From contig CALFLO010000112.1 in NCBI GenBank assembly GCA_937880175.1, positions 1-41,088 on the forward strand: a stretch of 41,088 nucleotides of DNA, in the 5' to 3' direction. The translations under genes and the position numbers were made by a program. This document shows, piece after piece, positions 25,847 through 33,220 of the stretch. Within the stretch, counting starts at the first letter, position 1, and every line of letters begins with the position of its first letter. The notes beneath the pieces were generated by a model that was not told the DNA's origin, did not search any database, and was given only the letters and a program-made list of their open reading frames with translations. The DNA comes from an uncultured Gluconobacter sp. (lineage in GTDB: Bacteria; Pseudomonadota; Alphaproteobacteria; Acetobacterales; Acetobacteraceae).

Positions 25847-25879
25847 TTCTGGAAGAGCCTTTTCAGGCGTCTTCCAGAA
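25847..25879. terminator. Hairpin between convergent DUF1028 and GMC genes
   Basis: Ten-base perfect arms TTCTGGAAGA and TCTTCCAGAA enclose an inner GCCT/AGGC pair, giving a very stable structure that overlaps the last codons of the GMC gene (stop at 25863). T runs on either side are short, so it is a likely but imperfect bidirectional terminator. Confidence 0.65.
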
Positions 25880-27479
25880 TCATTTTCGCCGCCTTCGCCC
25901 CGATCATCATGCTTGGCGCGCTGGTATTGCCGCTGATGAGCGTCGGCATGATCGAGGCGTCCGCAACGCGCAGACCCTCGATCCCGCGCAGCTTCAGGCG
26001 CGGCGTGACAACCGCGTCGTCGTCCACGCCCATGCGGCACGTCCCCGCAGGATGAAACACCGTCGCCGCACTCTGCCGCAGATAGTCCAGGATCTGCGCA
26101 TCGCTCTGCACGTCTTTGCCCGGCGCGATTTCCGCGCCCCGCGTTCCGTCAAACGCCGCCTGCTCCAGAATTTTCCGCGCAGCCCGGATGCCTTCGCAAA
26201 GGATTTTCAGGTCGTGCGGATCCGAGGCGAAATTGAAATCGATCACTGGCTGCTTCGAGCCATCCGTCGCCAGCCTGATGCTGCCCCGGCTCTTCGGCCG
26301 CAGAACACAGGTATGGATCGCAATCCCATGCCCCCACTCGAACAGTCGCCCGCGCGGACTGCGATAGCCGGGCACGAAATGGAACTGGATGTCGGGCACG
26401 CTGTCGCAAGCGAGGGGCGTGCGGGCAAACCCGCCAGCCTCGACATAATTCGTGGTCAGCCACCCCTTGCGCCCGAAGAGGAATTTGAACGGGGATTTGA
26501 GAATGGCCGGTAGCGAACGGCCGGAAAAGCCCAGAGTCCGGTGATCTTTCGACCGGACCGTAACCAGCCCGTCCAGATGATCCTGAAGATTCTGCCCCAC
26601 GCCGGGCAGATGATGAAGGGGCGAAATCCCCGCTGCAATCAGGTCTTCACTCCGCCCGATCCCCGACGCCATCAGGATCTGCGGTGAACCGATCGCGCCT
26701 GCGCAAAGCACGATTTCCCGCTTCGCCCGCAGCAGTTGCGTTGCGCCGTCCTGAACGATCACGATCCCCCGGGCGACCCGGTCCTCAATCACCAGATTGC
26801 GCACCGCGACACCCGACATCAGAGTAAAATTCGGCCGCTCAAGAATAGGATGAACGAAAGCGCGATACGCACTGAGCCGATACCCATCGCGCTGCGTGAC
26901 GTCATAGATCCCGACGCCTTCCAGCGTGGCGCCATTGAAGTCGGAGTTTTCCGGCAGCCCCGCGCTGACACCAGCCTGCACGAAACTGCGTGATAGCGGA
27001 TTGACGTCCCGCGGCGCCGTAACATCCAGCTCGCCCATGATCCCATGAAACGCCGTATCAAGCTGCCGGTGACAGTGTTCGAGATCCCGGAACTCGGGAA
27101 GAACGCTGTCCCACCCCCATCCCGTGCAGCCCAGAGCCTGCCAGTGGTCGTAATCCGTGCGGTCGCCCCGGATATAGATCATGCTATTGAGCGTAGTGGA
27201 CCCGCCCAGCGCCTTGCCGCGCGGCACATGGATGCGCCGGGCCGCCAGATGCTCCTGCGGCGTGGAGTGGAACTGGTAGGCAAAGCGCCGGCTTTTGTAG
27301 AGCGTCATCGTCCCCGCCGGGATGTGGATCCTCGGGGTGCGGTCGCTTTTGCCCGCCTCGATCAGACAGACGCGGAAACGGCCATCAGCGCTGAGGCGGT
27401 TGGCGAGAACACATCCCGCCGAACCGGCCCCCACAACGATGAAGTCAAAAGACCGGGACAGGTCGCTGTGCATGTCCAT
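25863..27479 (-). CDS. GMC-family FAD oxidoreductase, choline dehydrogenase-like
   Basis: This flavoprotein has 538 residues and oxidises a primary alcohol to an aldehyde. The FAD motif GAGSAG lies at 17-22, the GMC signature 1 around PRGKALGGSTTLNSMIYIRG, and signature 2 around GAIGSPQILMASGIG. The active-site pair is H476 (FHPAGTCRMG) and N518 (GNTSAPSMM), the His-Asn arrangement of choline oxidase and dehydrogenase. There is no signal peptide, so it is cytoplasmic or peripheral to the inner membrane, unlike the periplasmic GMC enzymes of acetic acid bacteria. Its ATG shares one base with the TonB receptor stop (TGATG), so translation is coupled. It is the last gene of the operon starting at 36365. 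The substrate need not be choline; no betB or betI is present. Confidence 0.9.
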   Translation of the reverse strand: MDMHSDLSRSFDFIVVGAGSAGCVLANRLSADGRFRVCLIEAGKSDRTPRIHIPAGTMTLYKSRRFAYQFHSTPQEHLAARRIHVPRGKALGGSTTLNSMIYIRGDRTDYDHWQALGCTGWGWDSVLPEFRDLEHCHRQLDTAFHGIMGELDVTAPRDVNPLSRSFVQAGVSAGLPENSDFNGATLEGVGIYDVTQRDGYRLSAYRAFVHPILERPNFTLMSGVAVRNLVIEDRVARGIVIVQDGATQLLRAKREIVLCAGAIGSPQILMASGIGRSEDLIAAGISPLHHLPGVGQNLQDHLDGLVTVRSKDHRTLGFSGRSLPAILKSPFKFLFGRKGWLTTNYVEAGGFARTPLACDSVPDIQFHFVPGYRSPRGRLFEWGHGIAIHTCVLRPKSRGSIRLATDGSKQPVIDFNFASDPHDLKILCEGIRAARKILEQAAFDGTRGAEIAPGKDVQSDAQILDYLRQSAATVFHPAGTCRMGVDDDAVVTPRLKLRGIEGLRVADASIMPTLISGNTSAPSMMIGAKAAKMILEDA

Positions 27480-29821
27480 CAGAAACCTGTGGAAACAGTC
27501 GCAAGGCAGGCGAAGGACGGCGCCACATAATAGCTGGATGTCCCCGCCACCGGGCCGGTGCTGTAAACGCCGGACAGGTAATGGCTGTCGCCCAGATTGA
27601 CGATGTTCAGGCGGATGCTCGGCTTCTTGAAAAACCCGATATCGTGCGTGCGCGCACCCAGCATCATATCCACCTGCTTGTGGCCCGGGATGCGCTCGTC
27701 GTTCATGAACGTGCCGTATTCTTTGTCGACATACTTCATGGACACGCTGCCAAAGAACGTCCCGTCATCATACTGAACACCAATGGCCGCCATCCAGCGC
27801 GGCGCCGACGTCGCGATCTTGCCCTTCGTGGCGTAGGTCACACCGCCCATCGTGATGTTGTTGTCATTGGTGGCGTAAAGATATTCGGCAGACATATACG
27901 GCGAAAAATGGTGCCAGGGCGTAAAGCCGAGTTCCGCATCCACCCCGCGCGAGGTCATGCCGCCCGCATCGAGAAAGTACGGAACGGCGTTGATGTACTG
28001 GTTGATGGCATGGTGGACGAAGTTGTAGTTGAACAGCGTCACCGAACCCATGATCCAGTTGTTATGATACCGCGCGCCCAGTTCTTCGGCGATGCTGTAT
28101 TCATCCTTCAGATGCGTATTGGCCGTCTGGTAAAGGCTGGCATCATACGGGCTGTTATACTGGTTGTAGAACGCCGATCCCATCGGAACACGGAAGCTCG
28201 TGGTCGCATTGGCAAAAAGCTGGATGTTGTCATTCACCTTGTAGCTGATCGACATGCGCGGAAGCGGCTCGGCCGAGTTGTAGCCAACAGCATATTGCGG
28301 ACCGGGCTGCTGAAGCGTTCCGCTGCGCGCGGTCATGACTTCCTTGAAGCCGACATTGATATGCAGCCGGTCATTGAGCAGCCGCACCTCATCGCCGACA
28401 TACAGCCCGACCATCTGCGTGATCGTATGATACCGCCAGCCATTGAGGACATTGCCGTCCGTCAGCTTGAGCAGCGAATTCGAAACATTCCCGGCCTCGT
28501 CCAGCCCCGAGAAAGGCTCGCTGACATTCATGTCGCTGTAGCCATACCACGCCCCGAAAACCAGATGGTTGATCCCGGCATCGTAATGCATGGCCGCATT
28601 CAGGCCGGTATAGTTCTCACGCCCGTACCAGTCCCATTTCGCGGCGACATTGCCATCCTGCGAATAGGTGTTCCCCGCAAGCTGGCCATTCACCGGCTGC
28701 GTCCCGTCATAATAGGTGCCGCTCGTCGGGATCGTATAAACGCCCAGCGGATAATTTCCCGACCCGTGATAGAAATACGGGGTGATATCCACGGAAAGCT
28801 GATGGTTCAGCTTGAAGTGGGACTGACTGCTTATGAAATAATCCGTCCAGTTCGTCTGGAAGCCCTTGTAGTAGTTTGCGTCGCCAAACTTGTAGGTCCC
28901 ATCCAGATTGATCCCCCCGCCAAGACCGCTCTTGTTCCAGTCCGCCAGCGAAGGCGTGCTGTACCAGGCCGTGCTCTCGTTGTTGTACGTGAAAGACAGG
29001 GACGTATAGCTCTCCGGCGCCCAGTCCTTGATCGCCTTGAAATCCATGTGCCGGCGCTTGTTCCGCCCCGGCCCGCGCCACGCCTGACTGGTCAGGTTCG
29101 AAAATGACGCAAACGCCCGCACACCCGTATGCCCGATCTCCCCGGTATCATACCGGATGAACTGCCGGTTCATCTGATGCGTGCCATAGCTGACATCCAC
29201 CTGCCCCGAACGCTTGTATTCCGGATTGCGGATCCGCACATTCATCGTGCCACCAGCAGAATAAACAGTCGGGATTTCGATATCAGGCGCGCCCTGTTGA
29301 AGCTGGACACTTTCCATGTTCTCGCTGTCCACCCACTCCGACGAATTGGGGGTGTAATTGTCCGGGTCGTTCATCGGCGCGCCTTCGAAGATGTAGCCGA
29401 TTTCCTGCTGGTTGAGGCCACGGACGCTGACGGAGGACTGGTCGGTGACGCCGAAGGGGTCTCCCATGGCGACGTTGGCGCCGGGGGAGAGGTTGACGAG
29501 GGCCAGGGTGTTGGAGGCGGGGGACTGTTTGGCGATGAATTCGTGGGAGATGGTGCTGACGGAGCGGGCTGCGGTTTCGCGCTTGATCAGGCCGCCGCCC
29601 GGTCTGTGTCGGCTGACGGAAACGTTGATCGTTTCGCCGGGACCCGTGTTTTCCACGGAAGTGCGTTTCGGATGAGCCGGGGCTGCCACTGGCTGGGCGC
29701 TATGGGCGGAAGTGTTGTGTCTGGTCGTGGCTGCAAGGGCTGTTTTCGTGCCTCCTCCCAACAGGAGAACCGTCGAGGAAAGAAGCAAACAATGGCGTGA
29801 AAGCAGGGATTTCGTCTGCAT
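27479..29821 (-). CDS. TonB-dependent outer-membrane receptor, possible chimera
   Basis: This outer-membrane receptor has 780 residues. A signal peptide (LLLSSTVLLLGGG core, cut near ALAA at about 31) leads into a linker, a plug with VSVRGLNQQEIGYIFEGAPM (about 130-150) and a barrel ending in the classical terminal Phe (VSTGF). The ATG has GAGG eight bases upstream. Base composition changes sharply at about codon 160: the + strand is C-rich left of 29,340 and G-rich to the right. The reading frame is intact across this point, so the gene is functional as far as sequence shows. It lies between ridA (72 bases upstream) and the GMC gene (coupled). Its substrate is presumably that of the adjacent NCS1 permease. 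Confidence 0.92.
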   Translation of the reverse strand: MQTKSLLSRHCLLLSSTVLLLGGGTKTALAATTRHNTSAHSAQPVAAPAHPKRTSVENTGPGETINVSVSRHRPGGGLIKRETAARSVSTISHEFIAKQSPASNTLALVNLSPGANVAMGDPFGVTDQSSVSVRGLNQQEIGYIFEGAPMNDPDNYTPNSSEWVDSENMESVQLQQGAPDIEIPTVYSAGGTMNVRIRNPEYKRSGQVDVSYGTHQMNRQFIRYDTGEIGHTGVRAFASFSNLTSQAWRGPGRNKRRHMDFKAIKDWAPESYTSLSFTYNNESTAWYSTPSLADWNKSGLGGGINLDGTYKFGDANYYKGFQTNWTDYFISSQSHFKLNHQLSVDITPYFYHGSGNYPLGVYTIPTSGTYYDGTQPVNGQLAGNTYSQDGNVAAKWDWYGRENYTGLNAAMHYDAGINHLVFGAWYGYSDMNVSEPFSGLDEAGNVSNSLLKLTDGNVLNGWRYHTITQMVGLYVGDEVRLLNDRLHINVGFKEVMTARSGTLQQPGPQYAVGYNSAEPLPRMSISYKVNDNIQLFANATTSFRVPMGSAFYNQYNSPYDASLYQTANTHLKDEYSIAEELGARYHNNWIMGSVTLFNYNFVHHAINQYINAVPYFLDAGGMTSRGVDAELGFTPWHHFSPYMSAEYLYATNDNNITMGGVTYATKGKIATSAPRWMAAIGVQYDDGTFFGSVSMKYVDKEYGTFMNDERIPGHKQVDMMLGARTHDIGFFKKPSIRLNIVNLGDSHYLSGVYSTGPVAGTSSYYVAPSFACLATVSTGF
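29041..29820. other. GC-skew reversal inside the TonB receptor gene
   Basis: By my hand count the + strand has about 105 C and 71 G over 29041-29340 but about 110 C and 187 G over 29341-29820. The sign stays negative to the left and positive to the right in the genes I sampled, including those on the opposite strand, so it is a strand property and not a gene property. The change lies within roughly 60 bases around 29,340, in the plug-coding part of the receptor gene. Confidence 0.75.
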
Positions 29822-29841
29822 GGCGGTACCTCGGCATGAAT

Positions 29842-29860
29842 GACCCGTGCGGCGCGGGTC
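29842..29860 (-). other. Stem-loop between ridA and the TonB receptor gene
   Basis: GACCCG and CGGGTC form a six-base-pair stem with a seven-base loop in the 72-base gap after ridA. It has no T run. It may be an attenuating or stabilising element in the operon message. Confidence 0.3.
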
Positions 29861-29893
29861 TTGCGTTAGGGAGGAGGGGCTGAGGGTGTGTGT

Positions 29894-30307
29894 TCAGTCG
29901 GGGATGACGGCGATGACGTCGACTTCGATCAGCCATTCAGGCCTGGCAAGGGCGACCACGACCAGTCCCGTGAAAACGGGAAAGACTCCTTTGAGGTGCT
30001 GCCCCAGCACGCGGTAGGTGGCCTCGCGGTAGCGGATGTCGGTCAGGTAGACCGTGACTTTGCAGATATGGGACAGGTCGGAGCCTGATTCCTTCAGGAG
30101 GAGGGTGATGTTTTCCATGACCTTGTGGGCCTGCCCGACCGGGTCGCCGACCGCGACGTTCTCACGCGTGTCGAGGTCCTGTGGGACCTGGCCGCGGACA
30201 TAGACGGTGTTCCCGGCGACAACGGCCTGACAGAGATCGTTGTCGAGGCTCTGTTCGGGATACGTTTCCTTCGTGTTGAAGGGGCGGATTCGGGTGTGGA
30301 CGGGCAT
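29894..30307 (-). CDS. RidA/YjgF-family protein (imine/enamine deaminase type)
   Basis: This 137-residue protein belongs to the Rid family, whose active members hydrolyse reactive imines and enamines released by flavin or PLP enzymes to ketones and ammonia. The key arginine is R122 in VALARPEWLIEVD and the conserved acidic residue is E128. The loop between them is two residues shorter than in E. coli RidA, so this is probably not the housekeeping RidA subgroup. The start (MPVHTRIRPFN) has GAGGAAA upstream. It lies between an NCS1 permease and a TonB receptor in a catabolic operon, which points to a pathway-specific role: removal of an imine formed by one of the local dehydrogenases or flavoproteins. 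Confidence 0.92.
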   Translation of the reverse strand: MPVHTRIRPFNTKETYPEQSLDNDLCQAVVAGNTVYVRGQVPQDLDTRENVAVGDPVGQAHKVMENITLLLKESGSDLSHICKVTVYLTDIRYREATYRVLGQHLKGVFPVFTGLVVVALARPEWLIEVDVIAVIPD

Positions 30308-30410
30308 GGAACTGTTTCCTCAAACTCTTCGCGTCTGATGCGAGTTTGGTGCGATAGAGTAATGGTCGCAATTCGGTGCGCTGAGTTAAAGAACGGATGT
30401 ATGGGGAAGC

Positions 30411-30440
30411 GCTTCGGAAAAACTGAAGAAGGCTTCCGAA
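30411..30440. other. Inverted repeat upstream of ridA
   Basis: CTTCGGAA and TTCCGAAG are perfect eight-base arms separated by 14 bases, in the 146-base gap between the NCS1 permease stop and the ridA start. Read on the minus strand, the loop contains a T run, so this could be an internal attenuator, or an operator for a secondary promoter in front of ridA. Nothing else recognisable lies in this gap. Confidence 0.4.
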
Positions 30441-30453
30441 GAGAGGTGAACCC

Positions 30454-31845
30454 TCAGGTTCTGTGTCGTGCGAGTGCCCGGTAGAGGACGCCGGGAACGA
30501 CAATTCCGAGAATCCAGGAGACGTCGATTCCGCCGATGGCGCGGGCAAGCGGGCCGGTATAGAGGCCGTTTGACAAGAACGGAATCTGCACGAGGACGCC
30601 TATGGCGTAGCAGATCAGGGCCGGGCGGTTGGCGCGGCCGTAAATGCCGCCGTCGTGCCGGAAAAGGGAGGGAATGTCGTAGGTTCCGTGTCGGACCAGA
30701 TAGTAGTCAACGAGGTTGATGGCCGTCCAGGGAGACAGGACTGCGAGCAGCAGTGCGATGACGTTGTCGAGAATTTCCAGCACGCTTCCGTTCAGATTGA
30801 TGGTGATGACGGCGCAGCAGAGACACAGCGTCAGGGCAGCAAGGGCCCGCGATTTTCCGGTTGGGGTCCAGTTGGGGCGGAAGGTCTGGAGGAAGGTCAG
30901 GGAAGAAAGCGCGGCGCAGTAGATCTGCATCGTGCAGCTCACAAGCGTTGACACCATCATCACGGCGAAAAGTGCCATTGGAAGTAGTGGCGAGTAGGGC
31001 CTTACGGCGTCGTACATGTTTCCTGAAAAGCCGGTGCTGCCGATATAGGAGCCGATGAATGTCGGGAAGGCGGTGCCGATGACGCTGCCTGCCAGACATA
31101 CGAGGAAGGCCGTGCGTTCTCCGGTCGCTGACGGAAGATACCGGGTGTAGTCAGAGACATAGGGGGCGTAGGCGATCTGCCACAGGACGCCGAGCGACAG
31201 GGCTGTCAGGAAGTCGTGGGGTGTGGGGGACTGCCACATCGGCTGGGCGAGATGGCCGCCGGATGCGGACATATAGGCGAAGGCCAGCAGGACGAACGTT
31301 ATGGCGGCGACAGGAATGAAGCCGGAGATGAAACGTTCGATCACGTCGTGGCCGATGGCACAGAGACCGCCGATTACGATGACGGAAATCCATATCGGGA
31401 GCTGGCTGACGGAGGTGCCGAACACCTGCACGATCTGTTCGCGGCTGATGGCAAAGAAAGTCGATGTGAATCCGACATACATCAGGATGATGATGGCAAT
31501 GATCAGCAGGCTGCCGGACGAGCCGAACTGCCCGCGTGTCTGCTGCATCTGGGGAATGCCGAGATGGGGCCCCTGGGCGGCGTGAAGGGCCATGAAGACG
31601 CCCCCCAGCAGATTGCCAGAGAGAATGGCGAGGAGGGACCAGCCGAGGGAGAGGTGACAGATATTGGGGTAAAGCAGGCCCGTCATGATGGCCATGATGT
31701 TCTGGTTTGCGCCGATCCAGACCATCAGGAGCGACCATGCGTTTCCATGGCGGCGGTCTTCGGGAACGGGAAAGATCGTTTCGTTCTCAACGGCAAAGGC
31801 TGAGGATGTGGTTTCCTGAACGGTCTTTTTCTGGGACGGGTTCAT
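30454..31845 (-). CDS. NCS1-family permease (cytosine/purine/hydantoin transporter type)
   Basis: This inner-membrane symporter has 463 residues and about twelve membrane segments. Family landmarks are PEDRRHGNAWSLLMVWIGANQN at the first helix, ALHAAQGPHLGIPQMQQTRGQFG at helix 3, the YAPYVSDYTRYLP segment before helix 6, and PWTAINLVDYYL near helix 10. NCS1 proteins carry nucleobases, hydantoins, allantoin, thiamine precursors and other small polar heterocycles. It follows the kinase gene by 28 bases. A second NCS1 gene at 36632-38017 has the same landmarks and is clearly a paralogue, although the two belong to divergent operons. The substrate cannot be fixed from sequence. Confidence 0.93.
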   Translation of the reverse strand: MNPSQKKTVQETTSSAFAVENETIFPVPEDRRHGNAWSLLMVWIGANQNIMAIMTGLLYPNICHLSLGWSLLAILSGNLLGGVFMALHAAQGPHLGIPQMQQTRGQFGSSGSLLIIAIIILMYVGFTSTFFAISREQIVQVFGTSVSQLPIWISVIVIGGLCAIGHDVIERFISGFIPVAAITFVLLAFAYMSASGGHLAQPMWQSPTPHDFLTALSLGVLWQIAYAPYVSDYTRYLPSATGERTAFLVCLAGSVIGTAFPTFIGSYIGSTGFSGNMYDAVRPYSPLLPMALFAVMMVSTLVSCTMQIYCAALSSLTFLQTFRPNWTPTGKSRALAALTLCLCCAVITINLNGSVLEILDNVIALLLAVLSPWTAINLVDYYLVRHGTYDIPSLFRHDGGIYGRANRPALICYAIGVLVQIPFLSNGLYTGPLARAIGGIDVSWILGIVVPGVLYRALARHRT

Positions 31846-31873
31846 GAAGGTTGGATCTTTCCCGTTTTCTGAC

Positions 31874-33220
31874 TCAGATATCGTTCCACTCTGGCACTGT
31901 ATTGGCCGGGTCGATAGCCCTCATGAAGCGTGAGATCACGTCCTCTTTTTCAGGCTCGGCGCCGCACATCAGGGCGATGGCGAGTCCCGTCAGGGAGGAC
32001 GCCGGGGTGTGGCGGCTTTTGGGGGTGTCGTCCGATCTGGCGCAGAGATCCATGACGAGGGTTGGGCAGCAGAACAGGCCGGAGCGGATGGTTTCGCCCC
32101 AGTTCGCGGGCAGGGCGTTGCGTTGCGCCAGCCCTTCCAGAAGGGGGCGCCACAGGAACCGGGCCTTGTCCCGAAGGAAGGCCCGTCTCAGGGGCGGGAG
32201 AGACCAGTGTGTCGTGACGAAAGCGGTTCCGTTTTTGATCCGGATTTCGGGAGAGCCTGCCAGCTCAGCAGAATGATAGAGCCAGTCCGCATGGGCGAAG
32301 ATGTTGTGAAATGTGGCTTTGATCTCGGCCAGAAGGGCCGGGATGTTGCGCCCGGCGAAGGCAGGATCGAACAGGGTCAGGCTGGCGCTGTCTGGGTTGA
32401 ACCAGACATTGGCGTTATGGGCGTCTCCGTGGGCTACGACACCGCCGCTTTGCGCCAGCGTTTCGGGTGCCAGATTTTTAAGCGCGTGGTGGAAGCAGTC
32501 TTTCAGGGTGCGGTCGTAGCGTATGCCGTCGATCACCCAGTTCAGTTCGAGAAGCTCGCTTCCGGTCAGGATGGTGTCGGGGAAAGTGAATTTCCGTTCC
32601 GGGGCAAAGAACCGTGTTGCGCGGCCGCCGAGCATTTCGGGCGTTTGATCCGGTGTGGTGAGGCGATGGTGAAAGAGCTGGTGGATCGGTTCGTCCGCGC
32701 TCTGTTTTGCGGTGATCGGGTGCCATGAGCGCAGGTAGAGCGTGGCGCTCAGCTGATCGAGTGCCTGCTGGGCCTGAATGAGGGCAGGTCCGTCCGCGTC
32801 GGGCAAAGGTGCTCCGCGATCAACCGCGCGGGCGGCATCGGCGAGTTTCGGGATGGTTTTGAGCGGGTAGAGCAGGATCTGCCGTCCGACGCGGCGGCAG
32901 ACATGGACAGGCATATCGACGGGAAAGCCTGCCTCCAGAAGGATTTCGCCCCTGTAGAACTCCTGAAGGACGGAGTCCTCGTTTTCTTCGTGGTGGAACT
33001 TGAAGAAAAACCGTTCTCCGTTGTCACGGGTCATGAATCCGTTGACGGAGTTCAGGCTGTAATCATCCGTGCCGAGAACGACTTCCGTGATCCGGAAGCC
33101 GAACTCTTCTGCGATCATGCGTGTCAGGAGATCCCGGGCGAGAGTGGGGTTTCCGCTTCGGGCCGCGGTGAGGATTCCGGCCGCGCTGACGGTTTCCTCG
33201 CTGGTTGTTTCGGGGCTCAT
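31874..33220 (-). CDS. Phosphotransferase of the APH/choline kinase fold
   Basis: This small-molecule kinase has 448 residues, longer than the typical family member of about 300-350. The ATP-binding Lys is probably K74 in FFFKFH. The catalytic loop is HGDAHNAN at 264-271 (base D266, metal ligand N271), and the DFG-equivalent Asp is D285 in LFDPAFAG. About 150 residues after the catalytic core have no recognised domain. Family members phosphorylate hydroxyl groups of choline, hydroxylysine, homoserine, methylthioribose or aminoglycosides. The ATGA overlap with the HisD paralogue (33217-33220) shows the two are made together, so the kinase probably acts on a pathway intermediate and not on an antibiotic. 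Confidence 0.85.
   Translation of the reverse strand: MSPETTSEETVSAAGILTAARSGNPTLARDLLTRMIAEEFGFRITEVVLGTDDYSLNSVNGFMTRDNGERFFFKFHHEENEDSVLQEFYRGEILLEAGFPVDMPVHVCRRVGRQILLYPLKTIPKLADAARAVDRGAPLPDADGPALIQAQQALDQLSATLYLRSWHPITAKQSADEPIHQLFHHRLTTPDQTPEMLGGRATRFFAPERKFTFPDTILTGSELLELNWVIDGIRYDRTLKDCFHHALKNLAPETLAQSGGVVAHGDAHNANVWFNPDSASLTLFDPAFAGRNIPALLAEIKATFHNIFAHADWLYHSAELAGSPEIRIKNGTAFVTTHWSLPPLRRAFLRDKARFLWRPLLEGLAQRNALPANWGETIRSGLFCCPTLVMDLCARSDDTPKSRHTPASSLTGLAIALMCGAEPEKEDVISRFMRAIDPANTVPEWNDI

Noticed and set aside
25863..27479. Glycine betaine synthesis gene betA
   Set aside because: The catalytic His-Asn pair fits choline oxidation, but no betB, betI or choline transporter is present and the operon context points elsewhere.
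29341..29341. Replication origin at the skew reversal
   Set aside because: The switch is inside a coding sequence, and no DnaA boxes, iterons, dnaA, hemE or parAB are visible nearby.
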